Shown here: positions 17,287 to 27,331 of the stretch, in pieces
Layout of the letters: each line of letters opens with the position of its first letter
How positions within the stretch are numbered: position 1 is the stretch's first letter
Assembly: GCF_036967205.1 (NCBI RefSeq)
Contig: NZ_CP146022.1
Location: 62,001 to 126,000 of the forward strand
Source: Streptomyces sp. Q6
GTDB taxonomy: Bacteria; Actinomycetota; Actinomycetes; Streptomycetales; Streptomycetaceae
Reading direction: 5' to 3'
DNA length: 64,000 nucleotides
Notes under the pieces: generated by a model
The model's database searches: none
Told to the model about the DNA's origin: nothing
What the model saw: only the letters and a program-made list of their open reading frames with translations
Translations under genes and position numbers: made by a program

Positions 17287-17607
17287 ATGGCGTACGTCAT
17301 CGGCGCGTCCTGCGTCGACATCATGGACCGGTCCTGCATGGAGGAGTGCCCGGTCGACTGCATCTACGAGGGCGAGCGCAAGCTCTACATCAACCCCATG
17401 GAGTGCATCGACTGCGGCGCCTGCGAAGTCGCCTGCCCCGAGCAGGCGATCACGGTGGACCGCAAGGCGGACCCCGACTTCCGTGAGGACAACCGCAACT
17501 TCTTCGTGGAGGTGCTGCCCGGCCGCGACAGCGCGCTCGGCTCCCCCGGCGGGGCGACGCCGCTCGGTCCGGTGGGCGTCGACACCGCGCTGGTGAGCGC
17601 GCGATGA
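17287..17607 (+). CDS. 7Fe ferredoxin (FdxA type)
   Basis: This 106-residue ferredoxin carries Cys9, Cys17, Cys21, Cys25, Cys40, Cys43, Cys46 and Cys50. The spacing equals that of Azotobacter-type FdI, which binds one [3Fe-4S] and one [4Fe-4S] cluster. The C-terminal 35 residues are a loose Gly/Pro tail. It overlaps the hydratase gene by four bases. In this operon it would pass electrons from the reductase at 16274 to the Rieske oxygenase. That is unusual, since many such oxygenases use a [2Fe-2S] ferredoxin. Confidence 0.9.
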   Translation: MAYVIGASCVDIMDRSCMEECPVDCIYEGERKLYINPMECIDCGACEVACPEQAITVDRKADPDFREDNRNFFVEVLPGRDSALGSPGGATPLGPVGVDTALVSAR

Positions 17608-18410
17608 GCGCCGCCGACGTGACCAAGGCGGCCGACGCGCTGGTGGCGGCGGAGCGTACGGGCGAGCCCTGTCCGCCCGTACGCTCCCTGCTCGCCGAGG
17701 GCGACATCGACGCCGCGTACGCGGTGCAACGGGTCAACGTCGAGCGCGGCCTGGCCGCGGGACGCCGTGTCGCCGGACGCAAGATCGGACTGACGTCCCC
17801 CGCCGTCCAGGGACAACTCGGCGTGGGGCAGCCGGACTTCGGCACGCTCTTCGCCGACATGGCGGTCCCCGACGGTGGCACCGTCCCGGCGGGGCGGCTC
17901 ATCCAGCCGAAGGTCGAGGCAGAGGTCGCGCTCGTGCTCAAGGCCGACCTGCCGCACCGGGAGTGCACGGTGGCGGACATGATCCGGGCGACCGACTTCG
18001 CGCTCGCGGCCCTGGAGATCGTGGACAGCCGCAACGCCGACTGGGACATCACCATCGTCGACACCGTCGCCGACAACGCCTCCAGCGGCCTGTACGTACT
18101 CGGCGGCACGCCCGTACCCCTGTCGGGCCTGGACCTGCGCGCCGTACGCATGACGATGACGCGCGACGGCGCCGCGGAACCGGTCTCCACGGGCACGGGC
18201 GCGGACTGCCTCGGCTCCCCGCTCAACGCCGCCGCCTGGCTCGCCTCGACGCTCGCCGCCGCGGGAGACCCGCTGCGGGCCGGGGACGTCGTACTCACCG
18301 GCGCGCTCGGTCCGATGGCCGCCGCCGCACCCGGCGACCGCTTCGAGGCCCGTATCAGTCAACTGGGCCGCATCAGCGTGCAGTTCGCACAGAAGGGAGA
18401 CACCGCGTGA
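17604..18410 (+). CDS. mhpD: 2-keto-4-pentenoate hydratase (MhpD-like)
   Basis: This 268-residue member of the MhpD/XylJ hydratase family has the metal-binding [13 protein letters not shown] block, [12 protein letters not shown], and the [12 protein letters not shown] segment. It adds water to 2-hydroxypenta-2,4-dienoate to give 4-hydroxy-2-oxovalerate. It is coupled to the ferredoxin upstream and the acetaldehyde dehydrogenase downstream in the standard order hydratase, dehydrogenase, aldolase. Confidence 0.88.
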   Translation: MSAADVTKAADALVAAERTGEPCPPVRSLLAEGDIDAAYAVQRVNVERGLAAGRRVAGRKIGLTSPAVQGQLGVGQPDFGTLFADMAVPDGGTVPAGRLIQPKVEAEVALVLKADLPHRECTVADMIRATDFALAALEIVDSRNADWDITIVDTVADNASSGLYVLGGTPVPLSGLDLRAVRMTMTRDGAAEPVSTGTGADCLGSPLNAAAWLASTLAAAGDPLRAGDVVLTGALGPMAAAAPGDRFEARISQLGRISVQFAQKGDTA

Positions 18411-19351
18411 GTGTCCGCACCCAGGTCGCCGTCATCGGCTCCGGCAACATCGGCACCGACCTGATGATCAAGATCCTCCGGCTGTCCGAGACGCTGGAGA
18501 TCGCCGCGATGGCCGGTATCGACCCGGACTCCGACGGTCTGGCCCGCGCCCGCCGTTTCAAGGTCGCCACCACGCACGAGGGCGTCGAAGGCCTGGTGAG
18601 GATGGCGGAGTTCGCGGACGTGGAGTACGTCTTCGACGCGACGTCCGCCGGGGCCCACCGCCACCACGAGGACGTTCTGCGCCCCTTGGGCCGTACCCTC
18701 ATCGACCTCACCCCGGCGGCCATCGGCCCGTACGTCGTCCCCCCGGTGAACGGCGACGCCCACCTGACCGCGCCGAACGTCAACATGGTCACCTGCGGCG
18801 GCCAGGCCACGATCCCGGTCGTCGCCGCGGTCAACGCGGTCGCCCCGGTCCACTACGGCGAGATCGTCGCCTCCATCTCCTCGCGCTCGGCCGGTCCCGG
18901 TACCCGCGCCAACATCGACGAGTTCACGGAGACGACCGCGTCCGCCATCGAGCAGGTCGGCGGTGCCTCACACGGCAAGGCGATCATCGTCCTCAACCCG
19001 GCCGAGCCCCCGCTGATCATGCGGGACACGGTGCACTGCGTCGTCTCCGCCTGCGCCGAGGAGACCGTCACGGCGTCCGTCGAGGAGATGGTCGGCCGCG
19101 TCCAGGCGTACGTGCCCGGCTACCGCCTCAAGCAGAAGGTGCAGTACGAGACGGTCCGCCCCGGCGACCCCCTGCACGCCCTCGCGCCCGCCGGGACCGG
19201 TGAGGCGCTGAAGGTGTCGGTCTTCCTCGAAGTCGAGGGCGCCGCCCATTACTTGCCGGCCTACGCCGGGAACCTCGACATCATGACGTCGGCCGCGCTG
19301 CGCACCGCCGAGCGCATGGCCGCGCAGCACGCGACGGAGGCCGCCAAGTGA
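18407..19351 (+). CDS. mhpF: Acetaldehyde dehydrogenase (acylating), MhpF-like
   Basis: The 314-residue enzyme has an N-terminal Rossmann motif ([11 protein letters not shown]), catalytic Cys130 in [10 protein letters not shown] and the C-terminal dimerisation blocks of the MhpF/BphJ family. It converts acetaldehyde channelled from the aldolase into acetyl-CoA with NAD+. The GTG start overlaps the hydratase stop. The stop overlaps the aldolase ATG, consistent with a channelling complex made from one mRNA. Confidence 0.92.
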   Translation: MSVRTQVAVIGSGNIGTDLMIKILRLSETLEIAAMAGIDPDSDGLARARRFKVATTHEGVEGLVRMAEFADVEYVFDATSAGAHRHHEDVLRPLGRTLIDLTPAAIGPYVVPPVNGDAHLTAPNVNMVTCGGQATIPVVAAVNAVAPVHYGEIVASISSRSAGPGTRANIDEFTETTASAIEQVGGASHGKAIIVLNPAEPPLIMRDTVHCVVSACAEETVTASVEEMVGRVQAYVPGYRLKQKVQYETVRPGDPLHALAPAGTGEALKVSVFLEVEGAAHYLPAYAGNLDIMTSAALRTAERMAAQHATEAAK

Positions 19352-20415
19352 CCCGTCTCTACGTCCAGGACGTGACCCTGCGGGACGGCATGCACGCCGT
19401 CCGGCACCGCTACACCACCGACCAGGCCCGCGCCATCGCCGCCGCCCTCGACGCCGCCGGGGTCGCCGCGATCGAGATCGCGCACGGCGACGGGCTCGCG
19501 GGATCCAGCGTCAACTACGGCGTCGGCGCGCACACCGACTGGGAGTGGATCGAAGCGGTCGTCGACGCCACGAACACCGCGATCCCCACCACGCTCCTCC
19601 TCCCCGGCATCGGCACGATCCACGACCTCAAGCAGGCCCACGCGCTCGGCATCCGCTCGGTGCGCGTCGCCACGCACTGCACCGAGGCCGACATCGCGGC
19701 CCAGCACATCGCCGCGGCGCGGGAGCTCGGCATGGACGTCGCCGGGTTCCTGATGATGTCCCACATGGCCGAGCCCGCCGAACTCGCCCGCCAGGCCAAG
19801 CGGATGGAGTCGTACGGCGCGCACTGCGTCTACGTCACCGACTCCGGCGGCCGCCTCACCATGGACGGCGTACGCGAACGGTTCCGCGCCTACCGTGACG
19901 TCCTGGACCCCGCCACCGAGCTGGGCATCCACGCCCACCACAACCTCGCGCTCGGCGTCGCCAACACGGTCGTCGCCGTGGAGGAGGGCGTCACCCGCGT
20001 CGACGCCTCCCTCGCCGGTCAGGGCGCGGGCGCGGGCAACTGTCCCCTCGAAGCGTTCGTCGCGGTCGCCGACCTGATGGGCTGGAAGCATCACTGCGAC
20101 CTGTTCCCGCTGATGGACGCCGCCGACGACCTCGTACGCCCTCTCCAGGACCGCGAAGTGCGCGTCGACCGCGAGACGTTGAGTCTCGGCTACGCGGGCG
20201 TCTACTCCAGCTTCCTGCGCCACGCGGAGGCGGCCGCCGCCCGCTACGGCCTGGACACCCGCACCATCCTCGTCGAGGTCGGGCGGCGCGGCATGGTGGG
20301 CGGCCAGGAGGACATGATCACGGACGTCGCCCTCGACCTGAAGGCGCTGGGCGACAAGTCAACCCGGCGCGGCCCGGGTGCCGTCGGCGACGAAACGAAA
20401 GCGATCCGCACATGA
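19348..20415 (+). CDS. mhpE: 4-hydroxy-2-oxovalerate aldolase (MhpE-like)
   Basis: The 355-residue HMGL-like barrel starts with the metal-site motif [14 protein letters not shown] and has the second metal-binding block [15 protein letters not shown]. The C-terminal communication domain contacts the dehydrogenase in related complexes. It splits 4-hydroxy-2-oxovalerate into pyruvate and acetaldehyde. Overlap on both sides shows the lower pathway is a continuous coupled operon. Confidence 0.92.
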   Translation: MTRLYVQDVTLRDGMHAVRHRYTTDQARAIAAALDAAGVAAIEIAHGDGLAGSSVNYGVGAHTDWEWIEAVVDATNTAIPTTLLLPGIGTIHDLKQAHALGIRSVRVATHCTEADIAAQHIAAARELGMDVAGFLMMSHMAEPAELARQAKRMESYGAHCVYVTDSGGRLTMDGVRERFRAYRDVLDPATELGIHAHHNLALGVANTVVAVEEGVTRVDASLAGQGAGAGNCPLEAFVAVADLMGWKHHCDLFPLMDAADDLVRPLQDREVRVDRETLSLGYAGVYSSFLRHAEAAAARYGLDTRTILVEVGRRGMVGGQEDMITDVALDLKALGDKSTRRGPGAVGDETKAIRT

Positions 20416-21206
20416 CGGACACGAGTGCCCTGTGGAAGGACTATGTGCCCAGCCGCTTCGGCCAGTTGCACTACGTGGAGACCGGCGACGGCGAGCCCGT
20501 CCTGCTGCTCCACCAGACGCCCCGCTCCTGGACGGAGTACGTCGACGTGCTCCCCCTGGTCGGTGCCCGGTACCGGGCGATCGCGATGGACACCCTGGGC
20601 TACGGCGCGTCTGCGAAACCCGAGGAACCGCACACCATCGAGCGCTTCGCGGACGGCGTCGGCGACCTGGTCGATGCGCTCGGCCTGGACCGTTTCCACC
20701 TGGTCGGGCATCACACCGGCGGAGTGGTCGCCGTCGAGGTGGCGGCCCGCCTCCAGGACCGCGTGGCCAGCCTGCTGCTGTCGGCGACCTCGTTCGTCGA
20801 CGACGAGAAGCGCGGCGGCGCCCACGGCAGCGTCGACCACGTCGACCCCACACCGGACGGCACACATCTGCGGCACCTGTGGGACAACCGGCGTGGCTTC
20901 TACCGGCCGGGCGAGGAGGAGGCCCTCGGCCGGTACGTCATCGACGCGCTGACCGTCCTCGACCGTGTCGAGGAGGGCCACCGGGCGGTGCGCCGCTACG
21001 CCATGGAACCCCGCCTGCCGCAGATCACCGCGCGCACGCTCGCCGTCTGCGCCCCCGACGACAGGTTCTCCCTGCCGTCCCTGGCGAAGTTCGCGGCGGC
21101 GCTCGGCTGTCCGACCAGAGTGCTGTCCGCCGGACACGCGGCGGCGCCGGAGCAGATACCGCGGGAGTTCGCCGACACCGTCGTGGAGTGGGTCGGCCGC
21201 GGCTGA
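20412..21206 (+). CDS. Alpha/beta hydrolase-fold protein with GHHTG elbow
   Basis: The 264-residue protein has the hydrolase-fold order: oxyanion HQTP segment near residue 37, elbow VGHHTGG, acid CAPDDRF and C-terminal AGHAAAPEQ. The elbow residue that is normally Ser, Cys or Asp is His, so ordinary serine-hydrolase chemistry is doubtful. It is the last gene of the catabolic operon and overlaps the aldolase stop. It may be a decarboxylase or lyase-type member, or a substrate-specific accessory. Function not assigned. Confidence 0.7.
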   Translation: MTDTSALWKDYVPSRFGQLHYVETGDGEPVLLLHQTPRSWTEYVDVLPLVGARYRAIAMDTLGYGASAKPEEPHTIERFADGVGDLVDALGLDRFHLVGHHTGGVVAVEVAARLQDRVASLLLSATSFVDDEKRGGAHGSVDHVDPTPDGTHLRHLWDNRRGFYRPGEEEALGRYVIDALTVLDRVEEGHRAVRRYAMEPRLPQITARTLAVCAPDDRFSLPSLAKFAAALGCPTRVLSAGHAAAPEQIPREFADTVVEWVGRG

Positions 21207-21284
21207 TGCAGAGGGGGAGTCCGCCCTGCTGGAGGGAGGGCGTGTGCCACCGAGGGGCCGCGCCACTGAGCTCGGGCTCGCCGT

Positions 21285-21632
21285 ATGGATCCCGTCTTCG
21301 CAGCCCGGATCCTGACACGTGACGACACCTGCAAGGTAGCCGCCGGGGTGCCGGCGATACCCACCCCCAGGCACACCGAGGGACACGTCACGTACCTGAC
21401 CGAAGACGGCACCCTGCTCACCGGCGACTCGCCCGGCTGGGACCCCTGTCGTCATGACCTCAGCGCCGAACCCTCCGTGTGCTGGTACTCCGGGCCCACC
21501 CAGGTCCGCTCACTCCAGCGGCTCGACAGCTTCGACTTCACGCGGGTCGTTCCCACCCACGGCACAGTGGGCCCGACGCTCGAACCGGGCGACGTGCGCC
21601 GCCGGCTCCAGACGCCGGTCGCCCCTCTGTAG
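21285..21632 (+). pseudogene. Truncated metallo-beta-lactamase-fold protein
   Basis: The 115-residue frame contains the C-terminal half of an MBL-fold protein (PTPRHTEGHVTYLTEDG, LLTGDSPGWDP, CWYSGPTQVRSLQRL, VVPTHGTVGP). The N-terminal HxHxDH metal motif is missing, and only 78 bases separate it from the previous stop. It is therefore probably a deletion remnant. The first ~20 residues look unlike the family, as expected for a chance start. Confidence 0.65.
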
Positions 21633-21782
21633 CGCGATCCGGCGGACGGACAGCGCGCTCTCCTCGCACGGGGGCTTCGAAGACCGGCGGGAGGATGTCG
21701 CCGGCCTCCAGAAGTCCTCCCAGCCGTTCGAGAGAGGCGGGACGCCACGTCGGCTCGCTGCCGAAAATTTGATCATCCGCCT

Positions 21783-21811
21783 CCAATCCTTCTCCCGATC
21801 AGTTCCGTAAT
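21783..21811 (+). promoter_or_regulatory. ECF (SigK-like) promoter of the lipid-modification operon
   Basis: The -35 CCAATCC at 21783-21789 and -10 CCGTAAT at 21805-21811 are separated by 15 bases and followed by ACC. The same elements with identical spacing precede the sigma gene at 28.7 kb. Transcription would start near 21818, about 35 bases before the ATG. Confidence 0.75.
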
Positions 21812-21852
21812 ACCTGTGAGACCGCAGGGGGAACCGGGCGAGAGGAGCGGGA

Positions 21853-23172
21853 ATGTCGATGGCGCGAGGGGGCGTTCCCGGTGGGTTCCGCCCGACAGGG
21901 CCGGGCGGAACCCACCGGCGGCGAACCGCCGTGATCGGCAGTGGGGTTGCGGGGCTCACTGCCGCGCACGTGCTGGCCCGCGCCCACGATGTGACGCTGT
22001 ACGAGGCCGATGACCGGCTCGGCGGGCATGCCCACACGCACGACCTGACGGCGTCGGACGGCACCCGGCACCGGGTCGACTCGGGGTTCATCGTGCACAA
22101 CCGCCGCACCTACCCGAACCTGCTGCGGCTCTTCTCCGAGCTGGGCGTCAGCACGCAGGAATCCGAGATGAGCATGTCCGTACGGTGCGAGGGCTGCGGC
22201 CTGGAGTACGCAGGCGCCCGCGGTCCCGCGGGACTGTTCGCCCAGCCGGGCAACGCGCTGCGGCCCCGGTATCTGCGCCTGCTCGTCCACGTGCCCGTGT
22301 TCTACCGGGCGGCTCGGCGTCTCCTCGCGGCCGGCGGAGACCCCTCGCTCACCCTCGGCGAGTTCCTGGACCGCGAAGGTTTCTCGCCCTACTTCCGCGC
22401 ACACTTCACGACACCACTGGTGTCGGCCGTCTGGTCCTGCGACGCGGTCACGGCACAGCACTACCCGGCCGCGTACCTGTTCCGCTTCCTGGAGCACCAC
22501 GGGATGCTCTCGGTGGGCGGGTCGCCGACCTGGCGCACCGTCACCGCGGGCTCCGGCACCTACGTCGAGCGGGTGGCCCGGCAACTGGACGCGGTTCATC
22601 TCGGGGCGCCGGTACGCGCCGTGCGCCGGCACGCGGACGGCGTCGGTCTCGTCGCCGCCGACGGCTCCGTGCACACCTACGACTCCGTGGTCGTCGCCAC
22701 GCACCCGGGGCAGGCCCTGGACCTCCTGGCCGACGCCACCCCGCTGGAGAAGGAGGTCCTCGGGGCGTTCCGGTACTCGCGCAACACCACGCTCCTGCAC
22801 ACCGACACCAGAGTGCTGCCGCGCTCACGGGGCGCCCGCGCCTCATGGAACTACCTGATGCCCTCCTGTACGGCGGGGTCCGACAGCGTGCGGGTCAGTT
22901 ACGACATGAACCGGCTCCAGCGCCTCACCGCTCCCGAGTCGTACGTGGTGACGCTCGGCGGCGAGGATCGGGTCGATCCGGCCCGGGTCCTCGCCCGTAT
23001 GGTCTACGAACATCCCGTCTACACCCCGGATGCGGTGGCCGCCCAGCAGCGGCTGCCCGAGCTGAACACCGAGACGGTCGCGTTCGCCGGCGCCTACCAC
23101 GGCTGGGGCTTCCACGAGGACGGCTGCCGGTCCGGGGTCGCTGCCGCCGCCGCTCTGGGGGTGCGCTGGTGA
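21853..23172 (+). CDS. FAD-dependent amine-oxidase-like oxidoreductase of the SigK-type operon
   Basis: This 439-residue flavoprotein has the dinucleotide motif VIGSGVAGLTAAHVLA near residue 27 and LYEADDRLGGHAHT. Its C-terminal FAGAYHGWGFHEDG block resembles Rv0449c-type proteins. It would oxidise or desaturate a lipid or carotenoid-like substrate. GAGGAGCGG precedes the ATG, and a mapped-by-motif ECF promoter lies upstream. It overlaps the DUF1365 gene by four bases. In the mycobacterial SigK locus the same family heads the same gene series. Confidence 0.85.
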   Translation: MSMARGGVPGGFRPTGPGGTHRRRTAVIGSGVAGLTAAHVLARAHDVTLYEADDRLGGHAHTHDLTASDGTRHRVDSGFIVHNRRTYPNLLRLFSELGVSTQESEMSMSVRCEGCGLEYAGARGPAGLFAQPGNALRPRYLRLLVHVPVFYRAARRLLAAGGDPSLTLGEFLDREGFSPYFRAHFTTPLVSAVWSCDAVTAQHYPAAYLFRFLEHHGMLSVGGSPTWRTVTAGSGTYVERVARQLDAVHLGAPVRAVRRHADGVGLVAADGSVHTYDSVVVATHPGQALDLLADATPLEKEVLGAFRYSRNTTLLHTDTRVLPRSRGARASWNYLMPSCTAGSDSVRVSYDMNRLQRLTAPESYVVTLGGEDRVDPARVLARMVYEHPVYTPDAVAAQQRLPELNTETVAFAGAYHGWGFHEDGCRSGVAAAAALGVRW

Positions 23173-23906
23173 CGAGTGCCGCCCCCTGCCTGTACCGCGT
23201 CGCGATCACCCACGTACGCTCCGCGCCGCGAAGGTACGCGCTGCGCCATCGCACGTACATGTGGCTCATCGATCCCGCGTGCCCGCCCGAACTTCCGCCG
23301 CTGCTCAGGCCGTTGGCACGATTCGTGCCGGGTGACCACTTCGACGGCGACCGGCCCTCGGTGCGGGCGGGCCTCGACGCGTTCCTGGCCGAACAGGGAG
23401 TCGACCTGGCGGGCGGGCCGGTCGTGATGCTCACCCACGCGCGCGTTCTCGGATACGTGTTCAACCCGCTCACGCTGTACTGGTGTCACGACCCCGGCGG
23501 CGCGCTGCGCTGCGTCGTCGCCGAGGTCCACAACACCTACGGCCAGCGCCACAGTTACCTGTTGCGGCCCGACACGTCGGGCACGGCGGTGACCGACAAG
23601 GAGTTCTACGTCTCGCCCTTCTTCCCCGTGGACGGCCGCTACCGCATGCGGCTGCCCGTGCCGGGCGAGCGCGTGGACCTGACCGTGCACCTGGAACGTG
23701 ACGGCAGCAGGCCCTTCACGGCGACCGTCCGCGGCACCCGCCACGAGGCGCGTCCGGCCACCTTGCTGCGGCTGGCACTGCGCAGGCCCTGGTCCACCCT
23801 GGCCGTTTCCGCCGCCATCCGGCTGCACGGCATCCGTCTGTACCTGCGAGGGCTGCCCGTCCAGCCCCGCCCCGACCACAGGACCCCTTCGGAGAACGGC
23901 TCATGA
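23169..23906 (+). CDS. DUF1365 family protein
   Basis: The 245-residue protein has DUF1365 blocks such as LTHARVLGYVFNPLTLYWC, VVAEVHNTYGQRHSYLL and KEFYVSPFF. The family is almost always next to cyclopropane-fatty-acid-synthase-like methyltransferases and the FAD oxidoreductase seen here, and is thought to act in lipid modification. The GTG overlaps the upstream stop, and the gene overlaps the next by four bases. The biochemical activity is not known. Confidence 0.88.
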   Translation: MTSAAPCLYRVAITHVRSAPRRYALRHRTYMWLIDPACPPELPPLLRPLARFVPGDHFDGDRPSVRAGLDAFLAEQGVDLAGGPVVMLTHARVLGYVFNPLTLYWCHDPGGALRCVVAEVHNTYGQRHSYLLRPDTSGTAVTDKEFYVSPFFPVDGRYRMRLPVPGERVDLTVHLERDGSRPFTATVRGTRHEARPATLLRLALRRPWSTLAVSAAIRLHGIRLYLRGLPVQPRPDHRTPSENGS

Positions 23907-25186
23907 CAACCTGCGAATCCAGCACCGCCGCCGTGTCGTCGGCCACGGCGCCCCAGGCCGCTGTGGACCCGGGGCGTTGGCCCGACGTCGCCACCCCGCC
24001 GGGCGCCTCGCGCGTGCGCACCGCCGTCGCCCGTGCCATGGTCGGCCGGGCGCTCAGGCAACTGCCGCTGCGCGCACAGTTCGGCGACGCCACCGTGGTC
24101 GGCCAGGGCGGGCCGGTGCTGACCGTCCACCGGCCCGACGCCTTCCACCGTCGTATCGGCCGCTACGGGCTCGTCGGGTTCGGGGAGTCCTACATGGCCG
24201 GGGAGTGGGACGCTCCCGACCTCGTCGCCGCCCTCACCGTGCTCGCCGCCCACGCCGGCGACCTCGTCCCGGCTCCGTTGCAGCGGCTGCGGCGGCTGTG
24301 GGCGCTGCAACGGCCGCGCGAGCAGCGCAACACCCAGGGCGGCTCACGGACCAACATCAGCCACCACTACGACGTGTCGAACGACCTGTTCGCCCTCTTC
24401 CTCGACGACACCCTCAGCTACTCCGCCGCCGTCTTCCGCGCGCTGCCCGCCACCTGGGACCTGCTCGCCGAGGCCCAGCGCCGCAAGATCGACCGGTTGC
24501 TCGACCTCGCCGACGTGCGGGACGGCAGCCGGGTGCTGGAGATCGGCACCGGGTGGGGGGAGCTCGCGCTCCGTGCCGCCTCCCGCGGGGCGCGGGTCAC
24601 TTCGCTCACGCTCTCCCGCGAGCAGCGCGACCTGGCCCGCCGCCGGATCGACGCGGCCGGGCTGAGCGACCGGATCGACGTGCGGCTGTGCGACTACCGC
24701 GAAGCGCGCGGCACTTACGACGCCGTCGTCAGCGTCGAGATGATCGAGGCGGTCGGCGCGGAGTTCTGGCCCGTCTACTTCCGCACCCTCGACCAGCGTC
24801 TGGCTCCCGGCGGACGCGCCGTGCTCCAGGCCATCACCATGCCGCACGAGCGGATGCTGGCGAGCCGCTCCACCTACACGTGGATCCACAAGTACATCTT
24901 CCCCGGCGGAGCGCTGCCGTCCGTCGAGGCGGTCGCCGAGGCCGTACGCGACCACACCGGGCTCGCCATCGCCCGCCGGGACGCCTACGGCGCCCATTAC
25001 GCCGAGACGCTGCGGCTGTGGCGCGAGCGGTTCGCCGAGCACACGGACGACGTCGCCGCACTGGGCTTCGACGAGACGTTCCGGCGCATGTGGACGTTCT
25101 ATCTCGCCTACTCCGAAGCGGGGTTCCGCTCCGGGTATCTCGACGTCCAGCAGTATCTGCTCACCAAGGAGGACACCCGCCGATGA
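23903..25186 (+). CDS. Cyclopropane-fatty-acyl-phospholipid synthase-like methyltransferase 1
   Basis: The 427-residue SAM-dependent methyltransferase has ISHHYDVSNDLFALFLDDT, the SAM motif VLEIGTGWGELAL and the VVSVEMIEAVG block of the CFA synthase family. These enzymes methylate or cyclopropanate unsaturated acyl chains in membrane phospholipids. It is translationally coupled on both sides. Together with the second copy it likely makes a branched, cyclopropane or furan-precursor fatty acid under sigma control. The product is not deducible. Confidence 0.87.
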   Translation: MTTCESSTAAVSSATAPQAAVDPGRWPDVATPPGASRVRTAVARAMVGRALRQLPLRAQFGDATVVGQGGPVLTVHRPDAFHRRIGRYGLVGFGESYMAGEWDAPDLVAALTVLAAHAGDLVPAPLQRLRRLWALQRPREQRNTQGGSRTNISHHYDVSNDLFALFLDDTLSYSAAVFRALPATWDLLAEAQRRKIDRLLDLADVRDGSRVLEIGTGWGELALRAASRGARVTSLTLSREQRDLARRRIDAAGLSDRIDVRLCDYREARGTYDAVVSVEMIEAVGAEFWPVYFRTLDQRLAPGGRAVLQAITMPHERMLASRSTYTWIHKYIFPGGALPSVEAVAEAVRDHTGLAIARRDAYGAHYAETLRLWRERFAEHTDDVAALGFDETFRRMWTFYLAYSEAGFRSGYLDVQQYLLTKEDTRR

Positions 25187-26493
25187 ACACCACCCGTCGC
25201 CGCGGGGCCGGGGCCGCCCACCGGCTCGCCGAACTCGCCGAGGCGGCGCTCGGCGGCCCGCTCCCGGTGCGCCTGCGCACCTGGGACCACACCGAGACCG
25301 GCCCGCCCGACGGTCCCGTCGTCGTCGTACGCTCCCGGCGGGCACTGCGCCGACTGCTGTGGCAGCCCGGAGAGCTGGGGCTCGCGCAGGCGTACGTCAC
25401 CGGGGAGATCGACGTGGAGGGTGACCTGGCCGAGGGGCTGCGGGCCATCTGGTCGGCGGCCCGGCAGCACAGCCTGCATCCGCCGCGCCTGACGCTCGGT
25501 GAACGAGTGCGCGCGGCCGCCGTGGCCGCCCGGCTGGGCGCCGCGGGGCCGCCACCGGCCCCACCCGCGTCCCAGGCGCGGCTGCGCGGCGCCCTGCACA
25601 CGAAGGACCGGGACCGGGCGGCCATCAGCCATCACTACGACCTGTCCAACGCCTTCTACCGGCTCCTCCTGGACGAGTCGATGGCCTACTCGTGCGGCTA
25701 CTGGGCCGGGGAGGGACCGCAGTTCACGGCGGCCGACGCGCAGCGCGCCAAACTGGAGCTGATCTGCCGCAAACTCGGCCTTGAACCCGGTTCCCGTCTG
25801 CTGGACATCGGCTGCGGCTGGGGCTCCCTCACGCTCTACGCGGCACAGCACCACAAGGCTCAGGTCACCGCCGTCACCGTGTCCCGGGAGCAGGCCGCGT
25901 ACGTGCGGGAACAGGTCGATGAACGGGGCCTGGCCGACCGGGTGGAAGTGATCTGCCAGGACTACCGGGACATCGCGGGCGGCGGCTTCGACGCCGTCGT
26001 CAGCGTCGAGATGGGCGAGCACGTGGGCGACGCCGAGTACCCCGCGTTCGCCGCCGCGCTGCACCGGATGACGCGGCCTTTGGGGCGCGTGCTCGTACAA
26101 CAGATGTCACGCGGAGCGGTGGCGCCGGGCGGCGGCGCGTTCATCGAGGCGTACATCGCGCCCGACATGCACATGCGCCCCATGGGCGAGACCGTGCACC
26201 TCCTCGAGGAGGCAGGTCTGGAGGTTCGGTCCGTGGAGTCGCTGCGGGAGCACTATGTGCGCACCGTCGGCGCCTGGCACGACACCTTGGAGGAGCGCTG
26301 GGCCGACGTGGTCGCTCTCGTCGGCGAGGAGACGGCGCGCGTGTGGCGCCTGTACCTGGTCGGCGGCGCCCTCGCCTTCGAGGAGCGACGCATGGGCGTC
26401 GACCAGATCCTCTCCGTGCGTCCGGCGGCCGCCGGACCCAGCGGTCTGCCCGCCAGTCCGAAGGACTGGTACATCGGGCTGGACCAGGTGTGA
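25183..26493 (+). CDS. Cyclopropane-fatty-acyl-phospholipid synthase-like methyltransferase 2
   Basis: The second CFA-type methyltransferase has 436 residues, with ISHHYDLSNAFYRLLLDESM, the SAM motif LLDIGCGWGSLTLYAA and VVSVEMGEHVG. The first 130 residues form the usual N-terminal lipid-binding domain. It differs from copy 1 enough that the two are probably not a recent duplication. They may act in sequence on the same acyl chain. The start overlaps the upstream stop (ATGA). Confidence 0.87.
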   Translation: MNTTRRRGAGAAHRLAELAEAALGGPLPVRLRTWDHTETGPPDGPVVVVRSRRALRRLLWQPGELGLAQAYVTGEIDVEGDLAEGLRAIWSAARQHSLHPPRLTLGERVRAAAVAARLGAAGPPPAPPASQARLRGALHTKDRDRAAISHHYDLSNAFYRLLLDESMAYSCGYWAGEGPQFTAADAQRAKLELICRKLGLEPGSRLLDIGCGWGSLTLYAAQHHKAQVTAVTVSREQAAYVREQVDERGLADRVEVICQDYRDIAGGGFDAVVSVEMGEHVGDAEYPAFAAALHRMTRPLGRVLVQQMSRGAVAPGGGAFIEAYIAPDMHMRPMGETVHLLEEAGLEVRSVESLREHYVRTVGAWHDTLEERWADVVALVGEETARVWRLYLVGGALAFEERRMGVDQILSVRPAAAGPSGLPASPKDWYIGLDQV

Positions 26494-27290
26494 ACGGCTT
26501 CGACTGGGGCGGTTTCACGGCGGGCCTGGCCTGGTCGGCCGCCGCGGCCATGGCCGTCATGCTCGTCACGTTCACCGTCGCCGTGCGCAAGGGTATGCAC
26601 CGGATCGTCGACGTCGCCTGGGGCATCGGCTTCACCGCGGTCGCCGTGGTGAGCTTCCTGGCCTCGCAGGACGCCGGCGATGCGGGACGCCGCGTCCTGG
26701 TCACCGTACTGACGGCGGTGTGGGGATTGCGGCTCGCCGGGCACATCGCCTGGCGGGGCCGTGGGCACGAAGAGGATCCGCGATACGAGCGGATGCTGGC
26801 CAAGGCCCCTGGAAGCCGGAACCTGTACGCCCTGCGCATGGTCTACCTGCTCCAGGGTGCCCTGGTCTGGCTCGTGTCGCTGCCGGTGCAGGCCGCCCAG
26901 TACGTACCGGGACCGATGAGCGGATTCGCCTGGGCCGGAACCGCGCTGTGGGCGGTCGGACTGTTCTTCGAGACGGTCGGTGACGCTCAGCTCGCCCGCT
27001 TCAAGGCGGACCCGACGGCGACGGGCCGCATCATGGATCGCGGGCTGTGGCGCTATACCCGCCATCCGAACTACTTCGGTGACTTCTGCGTCTGGTGGGG
27101 CCTGTTCCTCATCACGTGCGACTCGCTGACCGCGGCGGCCCTCAGCGTCGTCTCGCCGGTGGTGATGAGCCTGCTGCTGACGCGGGGCAGTGGCAAGCGG
27201 CTCCTGGAGCAGCACATGGCCGACCGTCCGGGATTCGCCGAGTACGCGGCGCGGACCAGCGGATTCTTTCCGCTGCCGCCGCGCGGATGA
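26490..27290 (+). CDS. DUF1295 (steroid 5-alpha-reductase-like) membrane protein
   Basis: The 266-residue integral membrane protein has about seven hydrophobic segments and the family signature LWRYTRHPNYFGDFCVWWGLF near residue 190. Related reductases use NADPH to reduce conjugated double bonds in sterols and lipids. The GTG overlaps the methyltransferase stop. It is the last gene of the operon and is followed by a strong hairpin. Its place matches Rv0446c in the mycobacterial SigK locus. Confidence 0.87.
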   Translation: MNGFDWGGFTAGLAWSAAAAMAVMLVTFTVAVRKGMHRIVDVAWGIGFTAVAVVSFLASQDAGDAGRRVLVTVLTAVWGLRLAGHIAWRGRGHEEDPRYERMLAKAPGSRNLYALRMVYLLQGALVWLVSLPVQAAQYVPGPMSGFAWAGTALWAVGLFFETVGDAQLARFKADPTATGRIMDRGLWRYTRHPNYFGDFCVWWGLFLITCDSLTAAALSVVSPVVMSLLLTRGSGKRLLEQHMADRPGFAEYAARTSGFFPLPPRG

Positions 27291-27295
27291 GGGCC

Positions 27296-27325
27296 GTGTG
27301 CAGCCCCGGGGCCGGGGCTGCACAC
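27296..27325. terminator. Bidirectional hairpin terminator between the operon and rskA
   Basis: A 12-base-pair perfect stem (GTGTGCAGCCCC / GGGGCTGCACAC) lies between the convergent DUF1295 and anti-sigma genes, placed to stop both. Confidence 0.8.
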
Positions 27326-27331
27326 GTTCTC

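Noticed and set aside
11-21206. A natural-product biosynthetic cluster in the first 21 kb
   Set aside because: No synthase is present, and the gene set is that of a meta-cleavage catabolic pathway.
23698-26493. 931-codon plus-strand frame joining two genes
   Set aside because: Only its last ~436 codons are real (second CFA-type methyltransferase); the rest shadows the first copy and the DUF1365 gene.
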